From Gammaproteobacteria bacterium (GTDB lineage Bacteria; Pseudomonadota; Gammaproteobacteria; Burkholderiales; Burkholderiaceae_C): 16,007 nucleotides of DNA. A program made the translations under genes and the position numbers. Shown here piece by piece: positions 1-5,634 of this stretch. Every line of letters starts with the position of its first letter. Position 1 is the first letter of the stretch. The DNA lies in assembly GCA_018903185.1 (NCBI GenBank), contig JAHIQV010000132.1:1-16007 (forward strand), given 5' to 3'. Under the pieces are notes generated by a model. It was not told the DNA's origin. It was given only the letters and a program-made list of their open reading frames with translations, and searched no databases.

Positions 1-128
1 ACCGCGATCTCGTCAAACGGGTTCATGCTCATCTTGACGTTGGCCAGGTCCATGCCGGACTGGTCGGCCTTGACGCGCACCTTGACGTTGTAGTCCACCA
101 CGCGTTTGACGGGGACGATGACCTTCAT
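1..128 (-). CDS. etfB: Electron transfer flavoprotein beta subunit, N-terminal part (gene runs off the window)
   Basis: The minus strand from 128 reads [20 protein letters not shown] and continues through [13 protein letters not shown], which is the characteristic start of EtfB, including the conserved NPFDE segment. Only 42 codons are inside the window. EtfB forms a heterodimer with EtfA that carries FAD and AMP. It passes electrons from acyl-CoA and related dehydrogenases to ETF:quinone oxidoreductase, and it acts in the cytoplasm. The ATG is preceded by an AGGAG ribosome binding site about nine bases upstream (plus-strand ctcct near 138-142). The long leader up to about 290 holds candidate operators listed separately. 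etfA is normally the next gene and would lie outside the window. Identification is secure; regulation is inferred. Confidence 0.93.
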   Translation of the reverse strand, partial: MKVIVPVKRVVDYNVKVRVKADQSGMDLANVKMSMNPFDEIA

Positions 129-178
129 ATTCGGTTGCTCCTGAGGGTTGTGAGAACGAAAGGAAAAACGGGATTCGA

Positions 179-196
179 ATTGACGTATACGTCAAT
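179..196. promoter_or_regulatory. Perfect 18-base palindrome in the etfB leader, candidate operator
   Basis: The sequence ATTGACGTATACGTCAAT is its own reverse complement over all 18 bases. Its inner edge is 50 bases upstream of the etfB start codon. On the minus strand a TACAAT hexamer (208-203) lies just upstream, so a transcript starting from it would begin at the palindrome and a bound regulator would act on it. TTGACGT-type palindromes resemble sites I recall for regulators of branched-chain amino acid and fatty acid catabolism (LiuR-like, MerR family), which often control etf genes. That match is from memory and is not tested. Confidence 0.6.
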
Positions 197-202
197 CTGC
201 GG

Positions 203-208
203 ATTGTA
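203..208 (-). promoter_or_regulatory. Possible etfB -10 element (TACAAT)
   Basis: Read on the minus strand, positions 208 to 203 are TACAAT, five of six bases of the sigma-70 -10 consensus. No good -35 hexamer stands 15-18 bases upstream. If used, the promoter would depend on an activator or on the adjacent palindrome at 179-196. Only the hexamer supports it. Confidence 0.3.
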
Positions 209-264
209 TGCCCGCTCCCATAGACAGACCGCCTGGATGCACAAAAGAACACTGAAACCAAAAA

Positions 265-276
265 ACGAACGGTCGT
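265..276. promoter_or_regulatory. ACGA/TCGT inverted repeat, TetR-type candidate operator
   Basis: Positions 265-276 read ACGAACGGTCGT, symmetric at 10 of 12 positions, flanked by further A/T symmetry at 261-262 and 279-280. Short repeats of this ACGA-N4-TCGT form are typical of TetR/AcrR-family operators. It lies about 11 bases downstream of the minus-strand TATAAT at 293-288, roughly where transcription toward etfB would begin, which would suit a repressor. No regulator gene is in the window. Confidence 0.4.
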
Positions 277-287
277 GCTTTTTGTAG

Positions 288-293
288 ATTATA
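288..293 (-). promoter_or_regulatory. Likely etfB -10 element (TATAAT)
   Basis: The minus strand from 293 to 288 is a perfect TATAAT. A 17-base spacer upstream leads to TAGGCG (316-311), a poor -35 match at three of six bases. The transcript would carry a leader of about 150 bases containing both the ACGA/TCGT repeat and the 179-196 palindrome. This is the best single promoter hexamer facing etfB, but the weak -35 keeps confidence moderate. Confidence 0.4.
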
Positions 294-357
294 GGCGAGG
301 CTTCCGGATGCGCCTACTCCCATCCTCCACAAACTGCCCGGCACCGCCGCCCGGGCG

Positions 358-383
358 ATTAACCAACCAAATGGTCGGCTAAT
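358..383. promoter_or_regulatory. 26-base imperfect palindrome upstream of the TRAP operon, candidate operator
   Basis: The two 13-base halves around the centre at 370/371 are complementary at 10 of 13 positions: ATTA at the outer edge, CC, then ACCA next to the centre, mirrored by TGGT, GG and TAAT. The ACCA-N2-TGGT core with outer symmetric bases is typical of TetR-family operators. It ends 108 bases before the dctP start, and a plus-strand TATAGT follows 38 bases downstream. A role in controlling the TRAP operon is inferred from position only. Confidence 0.5.
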
Positions 384-421
384 TCGGGTAAGTCTGGAGA
401 AGAAAAAGCCGGGTATTCGCC

Positions 422-427
422 TATAGT
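422..427 (+). promoter_or_regulatory. Possible TRAP operon -10 element (TATAGT)
   Basis: TATAGT matches five of six -10 consensus bases and sits 64 bases before the dctP start codon. The hexamers 16-18 bases upstream are purine-rich and do not resemble TTGACA, so an activator would be needed. No sigma-54 type GG-N10-GC element is evident here. Confidence 0.25.
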
Positions 428-491
428 GAATTCTGACTGATTTACTTATGTTTAGAAACCATATTCAACCACCGTCCCGAGGATACGCTTC

Positions 492-1508
492 ATGAAACTT
501 CGCCACGTTTTTGCCGCCGCCCTGTCCACCACGGTGCTGTCCAGCGGCCTGGTGTCCGCCCAGACGGTGTTCACCGTCTCCAGCTGGCTGCCACCCACCC
601 ACACAGCGTCGACGGTTCAGAAGAACTGGTGCGACCTGCTGGAAAAAGAAAGTGCCGGCCGCATGAAGTGCAACATCCTGCCCAAGGGCGTGGCGGCTGC
701 GCCGGGCACCTTTGACGCGGTGCGCGATGGCTTGGCCGACATTTCCTACACGGTGGACGGCTACACGCCGGGTCGCTTCGTCATGACCCAGGTCGCAGAG
801 TTTCCTTTCCTGGGCGACAGCGCTTCCGTCACCTCGGTGGCCTACCAGCGCATCTACAGCAAGTACTTCGCGCCCCTGGGCGAGCACCGCGGTGTCAAGG
901 CGCTGGCGGTGTTCACCCATGGCCCTGGCATCATTTTCAACAGCAAGAAGCCGGTGACCTCGGCCGCGGACGCCGCATCGCTCAAGTTCCGCATCGGTGG
1001 CGGCAACATCAACGAACTCTCCAAAGCCATGGGCTGGAACACCACGCTGAAGGCCGCGCCCGAGTCGTTCGAGTTGATGTCCACGGGCGTGATGGACGGC
1101 ACCTTCTTCCCCGACGAGTCCATCGCCTCGTTCAAGCTCAGCATGGTCAAGCACGCCACCACCTTCCCCGGCGGCCTGTACAACACCAGCTTCGTGTTCA
1201 TGATGAACGAGGGCAAATACAAGGCGCTGTCGCCGCAGGACAAGGCCGTGGTCGACAAGCTTTCGGGCGAAGTGGCCGCGCGCATGTTCGGCGAGGGCTG
1301 GGACAAGGTGGACGCCGCCAGCCGCGACGGCGCCCAGAAGGCCCAGGGCGTGAACCGCATCAAGGCCGACCAGGCCTTCGTCAAGGCCGTGATGGAAAAA
1401 CAGGACTACCTGGAAACCAAATGGGCCGCGAGCGCACAGGTCAAGGGTCTGAAGGATCCGAAGGCGGTTCTGGCCGAGTTCCGTGCTGAAATCGCCAAGG
1501 TGAAGTAA
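492..1508 (+). CDS. dctP: TRAP transporter substrate-binding protein, DctP family
   Basis: This 338-residue protein is the periplasmic receptor of a tripartite ATP-independent (TRAP) transporter. It delivers an organic-acid ligand to the DctQM membrane permease, which is driven by the sodium or proton gradient. Residues 1-23 form a Sec signal peptide with a probable cut after VSA (position 23). DctP-family features include the LKFRIGG segment with Arg167, the expected carboxylate-binding arginine, followed by APESFELMSTGVMDG and a C-terminal helix-rich tail. Length is normal for the family. The mature protein has only two cysteines, Cys47 and Cys60, which could pair. The start is supported by GAGG nine bases upstream. 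It is the first gene of dctP-dctQ-dctM. The ligand cannot be read from the sequence. Confidence 0.93.
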   Translation: MKLRHVFAAALSTTVLSSGLVSAQTVFTVSSWLPPTHTASTVQKNWCDLLEKESAGRMKCNILPKGVAAAPGTFDAVRDGLADISYTVDGYTPGRFVMTQVAEFPFLGDSASVTSVAYQRIYSKYFAPLGEHRGVKALAVFTHGPGIIFNSKKPVTSAADAASLKFRIGGGNINELSKAMGWNTTLKAAPESFELMSTGVMDGTFFPDESIASFKLSMVKHATTFPGGLYNTSFVFMMNEGKYKALSPQDKAVVDKLSGEVAARMFGEGWDKVDAASRDGAQKAQGVNRIKADQAFVKAVMEKQDYLETKWAASAQVKGLKDPKAVLAEFRAEIAKVK

Positions 1509-1519
1509 ATCCCGGTCAA

Positions 1520-1537
1520 CCGGCCGACAATGGCCGG
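1520..1537 (+). promoter_or_regulatory. Intercistronic hairpin 1, dctP-dctQ
   Basis: CCGGCC at 1520-1525 pairs perfectly with GGCCGG at 1532-1537 around a six-base loop, starting 11 bases after the dctP stop codon. There is no T-tract. Together with the larger hairpin that follows, it may protect the dctP message from 3' decay or reduce read-through into dctQM. Confidence 0.5.
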
Positions 1538-1546
1538 CCAGCCCCC

Positions 1547-1587
1547 GTGGGCCGATGGAACAGCAACCCTGCTGCCCATCGGCCCAC
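1547..1587 (+). promoter_or_regulatory. Intercistronic hairpin 2 (12-base perfect stem), dctP-dctQ
   Basis: GTGGGCCGATGG at 1547-1558 is perfectly complementary to CCATCGGCCCAC at 1576-1587, with a 17-base loop. It ends 21 bases before the preferred dctQ start codon. The stem is strong and GC-rich and lacks a following T-run, so it looks like an mRNA-stabilising or processing element rather than a classical terminator. A receptor made in excess over its permease is the usual need in binding-protein transporters; that purpose is inferred here. Confidence 0.6.
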
Positions 1588-1608
1588 TTCACATGCAGAA
1601 AGCACAAC

Positions 1609-2118
1609 ATGCACAAAACACTTGACCGGCTGCTGTACTGGTCCACCGGCGTCATGGCCGCCATGGCGTTGTTTTCGCTCATGTGGCTCACCGTGTTTGA
1701 CGTGATCGGTCGCAAGTTTTTCAACAACTCGATACCCGGCGGTCTGGAGCTCACCGAGATGCTCATGGTGGTGGTGATCTTCGCGGCGCTGCCCCTGGTG
1801 TCGTGGCGCGGCGAGCACGTGGTTTTTGACACGCTGGACGCGCTGATTCCCGACTGGCTGCGCTCGATTCAGGCCCGCGTGATCCACCTGATCTGCGCCG
1901 GCACCTTTGCCTTTCTCGGCCGCCTCATGGTGATGCGGGCCGAGCGCTTTGCCGAATACGGCGACACCACGGTGCACCTCGCGATGTCCATCGCCCCGGT
2001 GGCCTGGCTGATGGCAGGCCTGCTCATGCTCACAGGGCTGGCCCATCTGCTGCTGGTGTTCGTGCGTGCCCCCACCAGCGGCCACGTGCTGGTCGAAACC
2101 CAGGGAGCGTCCACATGA
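1609..2118 (+). CDS. dctQ: TRAP transporter small permease, DctQ family
   Basis: With the start at 1609 the protein has 169 residues and four predicted membrane helices (about 12-32, 48-66, 88-108 and 126-152). It has the DctQ-type segment DVIGRKFFNNSIPGGLELTE just before helix 2. It is the small integral membrane partner that joins DctM to form the TRAP permease in the inner membrane. An in-frame ATG at 1555 would add 18 residues, but it lies inside the stem of the 1547-1587 hairpin, has no ribosome site and gives a non-family sequence. I therefore prefer 1609, although its own ribosome site (AGAAAG) is weak. The stop codon overlaps the dctM start as ATGA, which implies translational coupling. 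Confidence 0.9.
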   Translation: MHKTLDRLLYWSTGVMAAMALFSLMWLTVFDVIGRKFFNNSIPGGLELTEMLMVVVIFAALPLVSWRGEHVVFDTLDALIPDWLRSIQARVIHLICAGTFAFLGRLMVMRAERFAEYGDTTVHLAMSIAPVAWLMAGLLMLTGLAHLLLVFVRAPTSGHVLVETQGAST

Positions 2119-3410
2119 TTGAAGCGCTGCTGGGTTTTCTGGCCGTCTTCGGCCTCGCCTTCCTGCGCGTGCCGCTGGCCGTGGCCATGTCCATCGCCGG
2201 CCTGGTGGGTCTGGGCCTGATGCGCGGCTGGCAGCCGGCCTACGCCAGCACCAGCCAGGTGATTTTCGAAACCGGCTTCCACTATGTGCTGTCGGTGATC
2301 CCGCTGTTCGTGCTGATGGGCAACTTCGTCGCCCGCGCCGGCATGGCCAAGGAGCTGTTCACCGCCGCCAACGCCTTTGTGGGCCACAAGCGCGGCGGCC
2401 TCGCCATGGCCAGCATCATCGCCTCGGGCGGTTTCGGTTCCATCTGCGGCTCATCCATCGCCACCGCCGCCACCATGACCCGCGTGGCCTACCCGGAGAT
2501 GAAAGCCCACGGTTACAAGGACACGCTGGCCACCGGCGCCATCGCCTCCGGCGGCACGCTGGGCATCCTGATCCCGCCGTCCACCATCCTCGTGATCTAC
2601 GGGATCATCACCGAGACCGACATCGGCAAGCTGTTCGTCGCCGGCATCCTGCCCGGCATCGTGGCCATCACCTGCCTGTGCATGGCGGTGGTGTTCGTGA
2701 CCTGGCGCGATCCGTCCGCTGGCCCACCGGCCGAACGCTTCACCTGGGCCCAGCGCTTCGCCGCCATCCGCGGCATCTGGGGCGTGGCCATCCTGTTTGC
2801 GCTGGTCATTGGCGGCATCTACGGCGGCGTGTTCACCGCCACCGAAGGCGCCGGCGTGGGGGCGGCAGGCGCCTTCATGTTCGCTTTGCTGCGCGGCACG
2901 CTGCGCCCGCGCGTGCTGCTGGAGATCCTGGTGGAGAGCACCCGCACCACCGCCATGCTGTTCATGATCCTGATCGGCGCGATGATCTTCACCAACTTCA
3001 TCAACTTCACCAGCATGCCGGGCGACCTGCGCGACTTCGTGCTGCAGTTCAGCCCCCATCCGATCATGGTGGTGGTGATGATGATGGGCATCTACCTGAT
3101 GCTGGGCATGGTGATGGAAGAGCTGGCCATCGTGCTGCTGACCATTCCCGTGTTTTTCCCGGTGATCACCGGACTGGGCTTCGACCCGATCTGGTTCGGC
3201 ATCCTGATCGTGACCATTGTCGAGATCGGCATGATCTCGCCACCGGTGGGCCTCAACCTGTTCGTGATCAGCTCGCTGCTGCCCAAGGTGAACCTGGGCA
3301 CGATTTACCGCGGCGTCTGGCCCTTCGTGATGGCCGACATTGTGCGGCTGGGCATCCTGATCGCGTTCCCGGTCATTGCACTGTGGCTGCCCGGGCTGAT
3401 GACGCGTTGA
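2115..3410 (+). CDS. dctM: TRAP transporter large permease, DctM family
   Basis: This 431-residue, very hydrophobic protein has about 11-12 membrane helices and is the transport channel of the TRAP system. Family signatures are GGFGSICGSSIATAAT (about 105-120), ASGGTLGILIPPSTILVIYG (144-163) and EIGMISPPVGLNLF (370-383). The last two resemble the paired helical-hairpin regions of ion-transporter superfamily permeases, where sodium and substrate bind. The start overlaps dctQ by four bases (ATGA) and follows a GGGAG ribosome site. The gene ends only 12 bases before the convergent mscS gene ends, so no separate terminator fits between them and the two transcripts probably overlap at their 3' ends. 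Confidence 0.95.
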   Translation: MIEALLGFLAVFGLAFLRVPLAVAMSIAGLVGLGLMRGWQPAYASTSQVIFETGFHYVLSVIPLFVLMGNFVARAGMAKELFTAANAFVGHKRGGLAMASIIASGGFGSICGSSIATAATMTRVAYPEMKAHGYKDTLATGAIASGGTLGILIPPSTILVIYGIITETDIGKLFVAGILPGIVAITCLCMAVVFVTWRDPSAGPPAERFTWAQRFAAIRGIWGVAILFALVIGGIYGGVFTATEGAGVGAAGAFMFALLRGTLRPRVLLEILVESTRTTAMLFMILIGAMIFTNFINFTSMPGDLRDFVLQFSPHPIMVVVMMMGIYLMLGMVMEELAIVLLTIPVFFPVITGLGFDPIWFGILIVTIVEIGMISPPVGLNLFVISSLLPKVNLGTIYRGVWPFVMADIVRLGILIAFPVIALWLPGLMTR

Positions 3411-3422
3411 CGCCGCACGCCG

Positions 3423-4718
3423 TCACTGCCCGGCTTTCATGTGCACCACGCGTTGCGGGTAGGGGATCTCGATCCCGTGCTCGCGCAAGGCGCGCAGGAT
3501 CGCCAGATTGATGTCGGAGCGCAGTCCGAGCTGACCGTTTTCCGGGTCGGCGATCCAGTAGCCCAGTGTGAACTCCAGGCCATCGGCGCCAAACGCCGAG
3601 AGTGCGGCATGGGGTGCAGGCTCCTTGAGCACGCGCTCCTGCGCCAGTGCGGCCTCCACCAGCAGGCGCCGCACCAGATCCACATCGCTGTCGTAGGCGA
3701 CCGACACGACAGTCGACAGCCACACCCGTGGATCGGCCAGGGAGAGGTTCTCCACCCGGCTGGTGATCAGGATTTCGTTGGGCACGATGGACTCGCTCCC
3801 CGCGGGCGAGCGGATCAGGGTGTAGCGCGCCGTGATGTCGGTGATGCGCCCTTCGAAGTTGTCCACCCGCACGTTGTCCCCGATGCGCATGCTGCGCTCG
3901 GCCAGGATGACGAAGCCGCTGACGTAGTTGGCGGCCAGCTTCTGCAGGCCGAAACCGATGCCCACGCCGACGGCGCCACCGAGCACCGACAGCGCCGTCA
4001 GATCGATACCCACTGCACTGAGCGCCAGCATGAGACCGACGAACATGAGCAGCGCACGCGTCGCATTGCTCAGTGCCTTTCGCAATGACAACTGGTCGCC
4101 CACGGCGGATCTGAGCAGCCGCGACTCGATGACGGACGACACCCAGAGCGCAACGATCAGCACCGCGCCGGCCGTGAGCGCGCCTTCGATCATGGTGCGC
4201 AGACTCATGGGACTGGAGCCGAGCGTCCAGGTGATCTGATCCAGTTCGTGCAGCACCAGTGGCAACAGTCCGCTGACCCACAGCACCATGGCCAGCCAGG
4301 CCACCCATGAAATCGTGCGCTCCAGCACGCGCACCCAGGGCGCGCTGGCAAAAGCCACCTGCAACACCTTCACGCCCACACGGATGACCACCAGCGAAAC
4401 CAGCACCGGAATGGCCACCTTGAACACCGCCAGAGGCATGTAGACCAGCAAGAGCGAACGCGCGATGTAACCCAGCGTCAACAACAGCAACGGAAACATC
4501 ACGCCATCGATCAGGCTGCGACCAAACATCACCGACGAGCGCTCCTCGCGCATGCCCAGCGCCCGGCGCAACACCGCCGTGAAGGCCCAGGCCAGGAGCA
4601 CACAGATCACCAGCGCGGCAAACTCGAACCACACCGTGAACTGGGTGAAGCCGGCGAGCCAGGCCTGCATGTCATCAATGGGGGGTGGCGTGGGGGAGAG
4701 CGGAACAGTCGATGTCAT
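3423..4718 (-). CDS. Mechanosensitive ion channel, MscS family (extended form)
   Basis: This 431-residue inner-membrane protein carries an MscS core at the C-terminal half. A glycine/alanine-rich pore helix (VGVGIGFGLQKLAANYVSGF, 250-269) is followed by AERSMRIGDNVRV and the beta domain with SIVPNEILITSRVENLS. It ends with the IPYPQRVVHMK tail typical of the family. About six membrane helices precede the pore (near 28-52, 72-92, 97-125, 136-155, 176-195 and 219-240), more than the two of E. coli MscS, so it belongs to the larger multi-helix subfamily. Such channels open on hypo-osmotic shock; some members have other roles. The start at 4718 has no clear ribosome site; Met17 (codon 4668-4670) is an alternative. 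It is convergent with dctM and lies downstream of the crotonase gene on the same strand. Confidence 0.9.
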   Translation of the reverse strand: MTSTVPLSPTPPPIDDMQAWLAGFTQFTVWFEFAALVICVLLAWAFTAVLRRALGMREERSSVMFGRSLIDGVMFPLLLLTLGYIARSLLLVYMPLAVFKVAIPVLVSLVVIRVGVKVLQVAFASAPWVRVLERTISWVAWLAMVLWVSGLLPLVLHELDQITWTLGSSPMSLRTMIEGALTAGAVLIVALWVSSVIESRLLRSAVGDQLSLRKALSNATRALLMFVGLMLALSAVGIDLTALSVLGGAVGVGIGFGLQKLAANYVSGFVILAERSMRIGDNVRVDNFEGRITDITARYTLIRSPAGSESIVPNEILITSRVENLSLADPRVWLSTVVSVAYDSDVDLVRRLLVEAALAQERVLKEPAPHAALSAFGADGLEFTLGYWIADPENGQLGLRSDINLAILRALREHGIEIPYPQRVVHMKAGQ

Positions 4719-4751
4719 GCGTTGTCACTGAAAAAGAAAGTCTTTTCCCAG

Positions 4752-4800
4752 AACACCGCGGAACCGCCCGTCGACAGGTTCAGGACGGGCCGCGGGTGTT
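4752..4800. repeat. REP-like inverted repeat between the crotonase gene and mscS
   Basis: GCCCGTC (4766-4772) pairs with GACGGGC (4784-4790) around an 11-base loop holding GACAGGTTCAG. An outer stem, AACACC-GCGG (4752-4761) against CCGC-G-GGTGTT (4790-4800), extends it with small bulges. The CCCGTCGACAGGTTCAGGACGGG core closely resembles the dispersed intergenic repeat I know from many beta- and gammaproteobacteria (type CCTTCGACAGGCTCAGG). It lies in a 130-base gap, 48 bases beyond the crotonase stop, and may act as its transcript end or as an mRNA stabiliser. Copy number cannot be judged from this window. Confidence 0.55.
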
Positions 4801-4813
4801 GCTTACGGGGGGT

Positions 4814-4829
4814 TGTGCGGCTGCGCACA
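4814..4829 (-). terminator. Hairpin downstream of the crotonase gene
   Basis: TGTGCG (4814-4819) pairs perfectly with CGCACA (4824-4829) around a four-base loop, 19 bases beyond the crotonase stop codon. There is no T-run after it in the direction of transcription, so it is at best a weak or Rho-assisted end, possibly acting with the larger hairpin at 4752-4800. Confidence 0.3.
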
Positions 4830-4848
4830 GCGAGCGAGCAACGTTGGC

Positions 4849-5634
4849 CTACCAGTTCGGCGCGCGCTTCTCGATGAAGGCCTGCACACCCTCTTGCGCC
4901 ACGTCGTGCGCCATGTTGCAGGCCATGGTCTGACCCGCGAGCTGGTAGGCCGACTCCATGCCGGTTTCCAGCTGGCGGTAGAACAGCGCCTTGCCCATGG
5001 CGATGGCCTCGCGCGGTTTCGCCACGATGCGGTCGACCAGCGTGGCCACGCCGGCGTCGAGCGCGTCGGCCGCCACCACCCGGTTCACCAGGCCACGCGC
5101 CTTCGCTTCGTCGGCCGAAATGAAGTCGCCGGTGAGCAGCATTTCCATGGCCTGCTTGGGCAGCATGTTGCGCGAGAGCGCCACGCTGGGCGTGGCGCAG
5201 AACAGGCCGACGTCGATGCCGTTGACGCCAAACGTGGCTTCCTGCACGGCCACCGCCAGGTCGCATTGCGCCACCATCTGGCAGCCCGCCGCCGTGGCCA
5301 GTCCCTGCACCCGCGCGATCACCGGCACCTCCAGCTTGCGGATGCCCATCATCAGCTTCGAGCAGGTGGCGAACAGCGCCTGGTAATACGCCAGCTCGGG
5401 CCTGGCCTTCATTTCCTTCAGGTCGTGCCCGGCGCAGAAGGCGCGGCCGTTGGCAGCGATCACCACGGCGCGCGCACCTGAGTCGGCCGCCACCGCGTCC
5501 AGTGCGGACTGCATCGCGCCCATCATGGCTTCGCTCAACACGTTGAAGCTGCGCGGTGCGTTCAATGTGAGCGTGTACACGCCGCGCGCATCACGGTGCG
5601 TCAACAGCAGCTCGGGGGACATGGTTTCAGACAT
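4849..5634 (-). CDS. Enoyl-CoA hydratase/isomerase (crotonase) family protein, ECHDC3-like, catalytic glutamates missing
   Basis: This 261-residue protein has the crotonase fold: an oxyanion-hole segment NGRAFCAGHDLKEM (62-75), a second one at GLATAAGCQMVAQCDLAVA (111-129), and the AMEMLLTGDFISADEAKARG region (162-181). In true hydratases the second segment carries a catalytic Glu (GCELA) and the next one a second Glu (QPEILLG). Here these positions are Gln119 (GCQMV) and Gly139 (FGVNGIDVG). The GHDLKEM and GLFCATPSVALSR segments resemble the vertebrate ECHDC3 group, which also lacks these acids. Acyl-CoA binding is therefore likely, but hydration of enoyl-CoA is doubtful. The ATG overlaps the end of the deacetylase gene by eight bases, so the two are translationally coupled. 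Met5 is an alternative start. Confidence 0.88.
   Translation of the reverse strand: MSETMSPELLLTHRDARGVYTLTLNAPRSFNVLSEAMMGAMQSALDAVAADSGARAVVIAANGRAFCAGHDLKEMKARPELAYYQALFATCSKLMMGIRKLEVPVIARVQGLATAAGCQMVAQCDLAVAVQEATFGVNGIDVGLFCATPSVALSRNMLPKQAMEMLLTGDFISADEAKARGLVNRVVAADALDAGVATLVDRIVAKPREAIAMGKALFYRQLETGMESAYQLAGQTMACNMAHDVAQEGVQAFIEKRAPNW

Larger units (their letters stand above)
129..491. other. Divergent intergenic region between etfB and the TRAP operon
   Basis: This 363-base stretch holds no credible gene; the ORF crossing its left part runs antisense-like through low-complexity frames. It is AT-richer than its surroundings around 241-295 and 420-470. From left to right it contains the etfB ribosome site, a perfect palindrome (179-196), two minus-strand -10-like hexamers (203-208 and 288-293), an ACGA/TCGT inverted repeat (265-276), a 26-base imperfect palindrome (358-383), a plus-strand TATAGT (422-427), and the dctP ribosome site GAGG (479-482). 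It probably carries the promoters of both transcription units. Confidence 0.75.

Noticed and set aside
13..261. Small minus-strand frame of 82 codons beside etfB
   Set aside because: It overlaps the real etfB start in another frame and spans the operator region; its sequence is not protein-like.
1547..1587. Classical Rho-independent terminator after dctP
   Set aside because: The stem is strong but no T-run follows, and the downstream genes are required partners of dctP; a processing or stabilising hairpin fits better.
1555..1608. Upstream in-frame ATG for dctQ
   Set aside because: It lies within the stem of a strong hairpin, has no ribosome site and would add a non-family, cysteine-containing leader (MEQQPCCPSAH).
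465..1832. Minus-strand open frame (455 codons) opposite dctP and dctQ
   Set aside because: It crosses two real genes and their hairpins, lacks a ribosome site and resembles no family.
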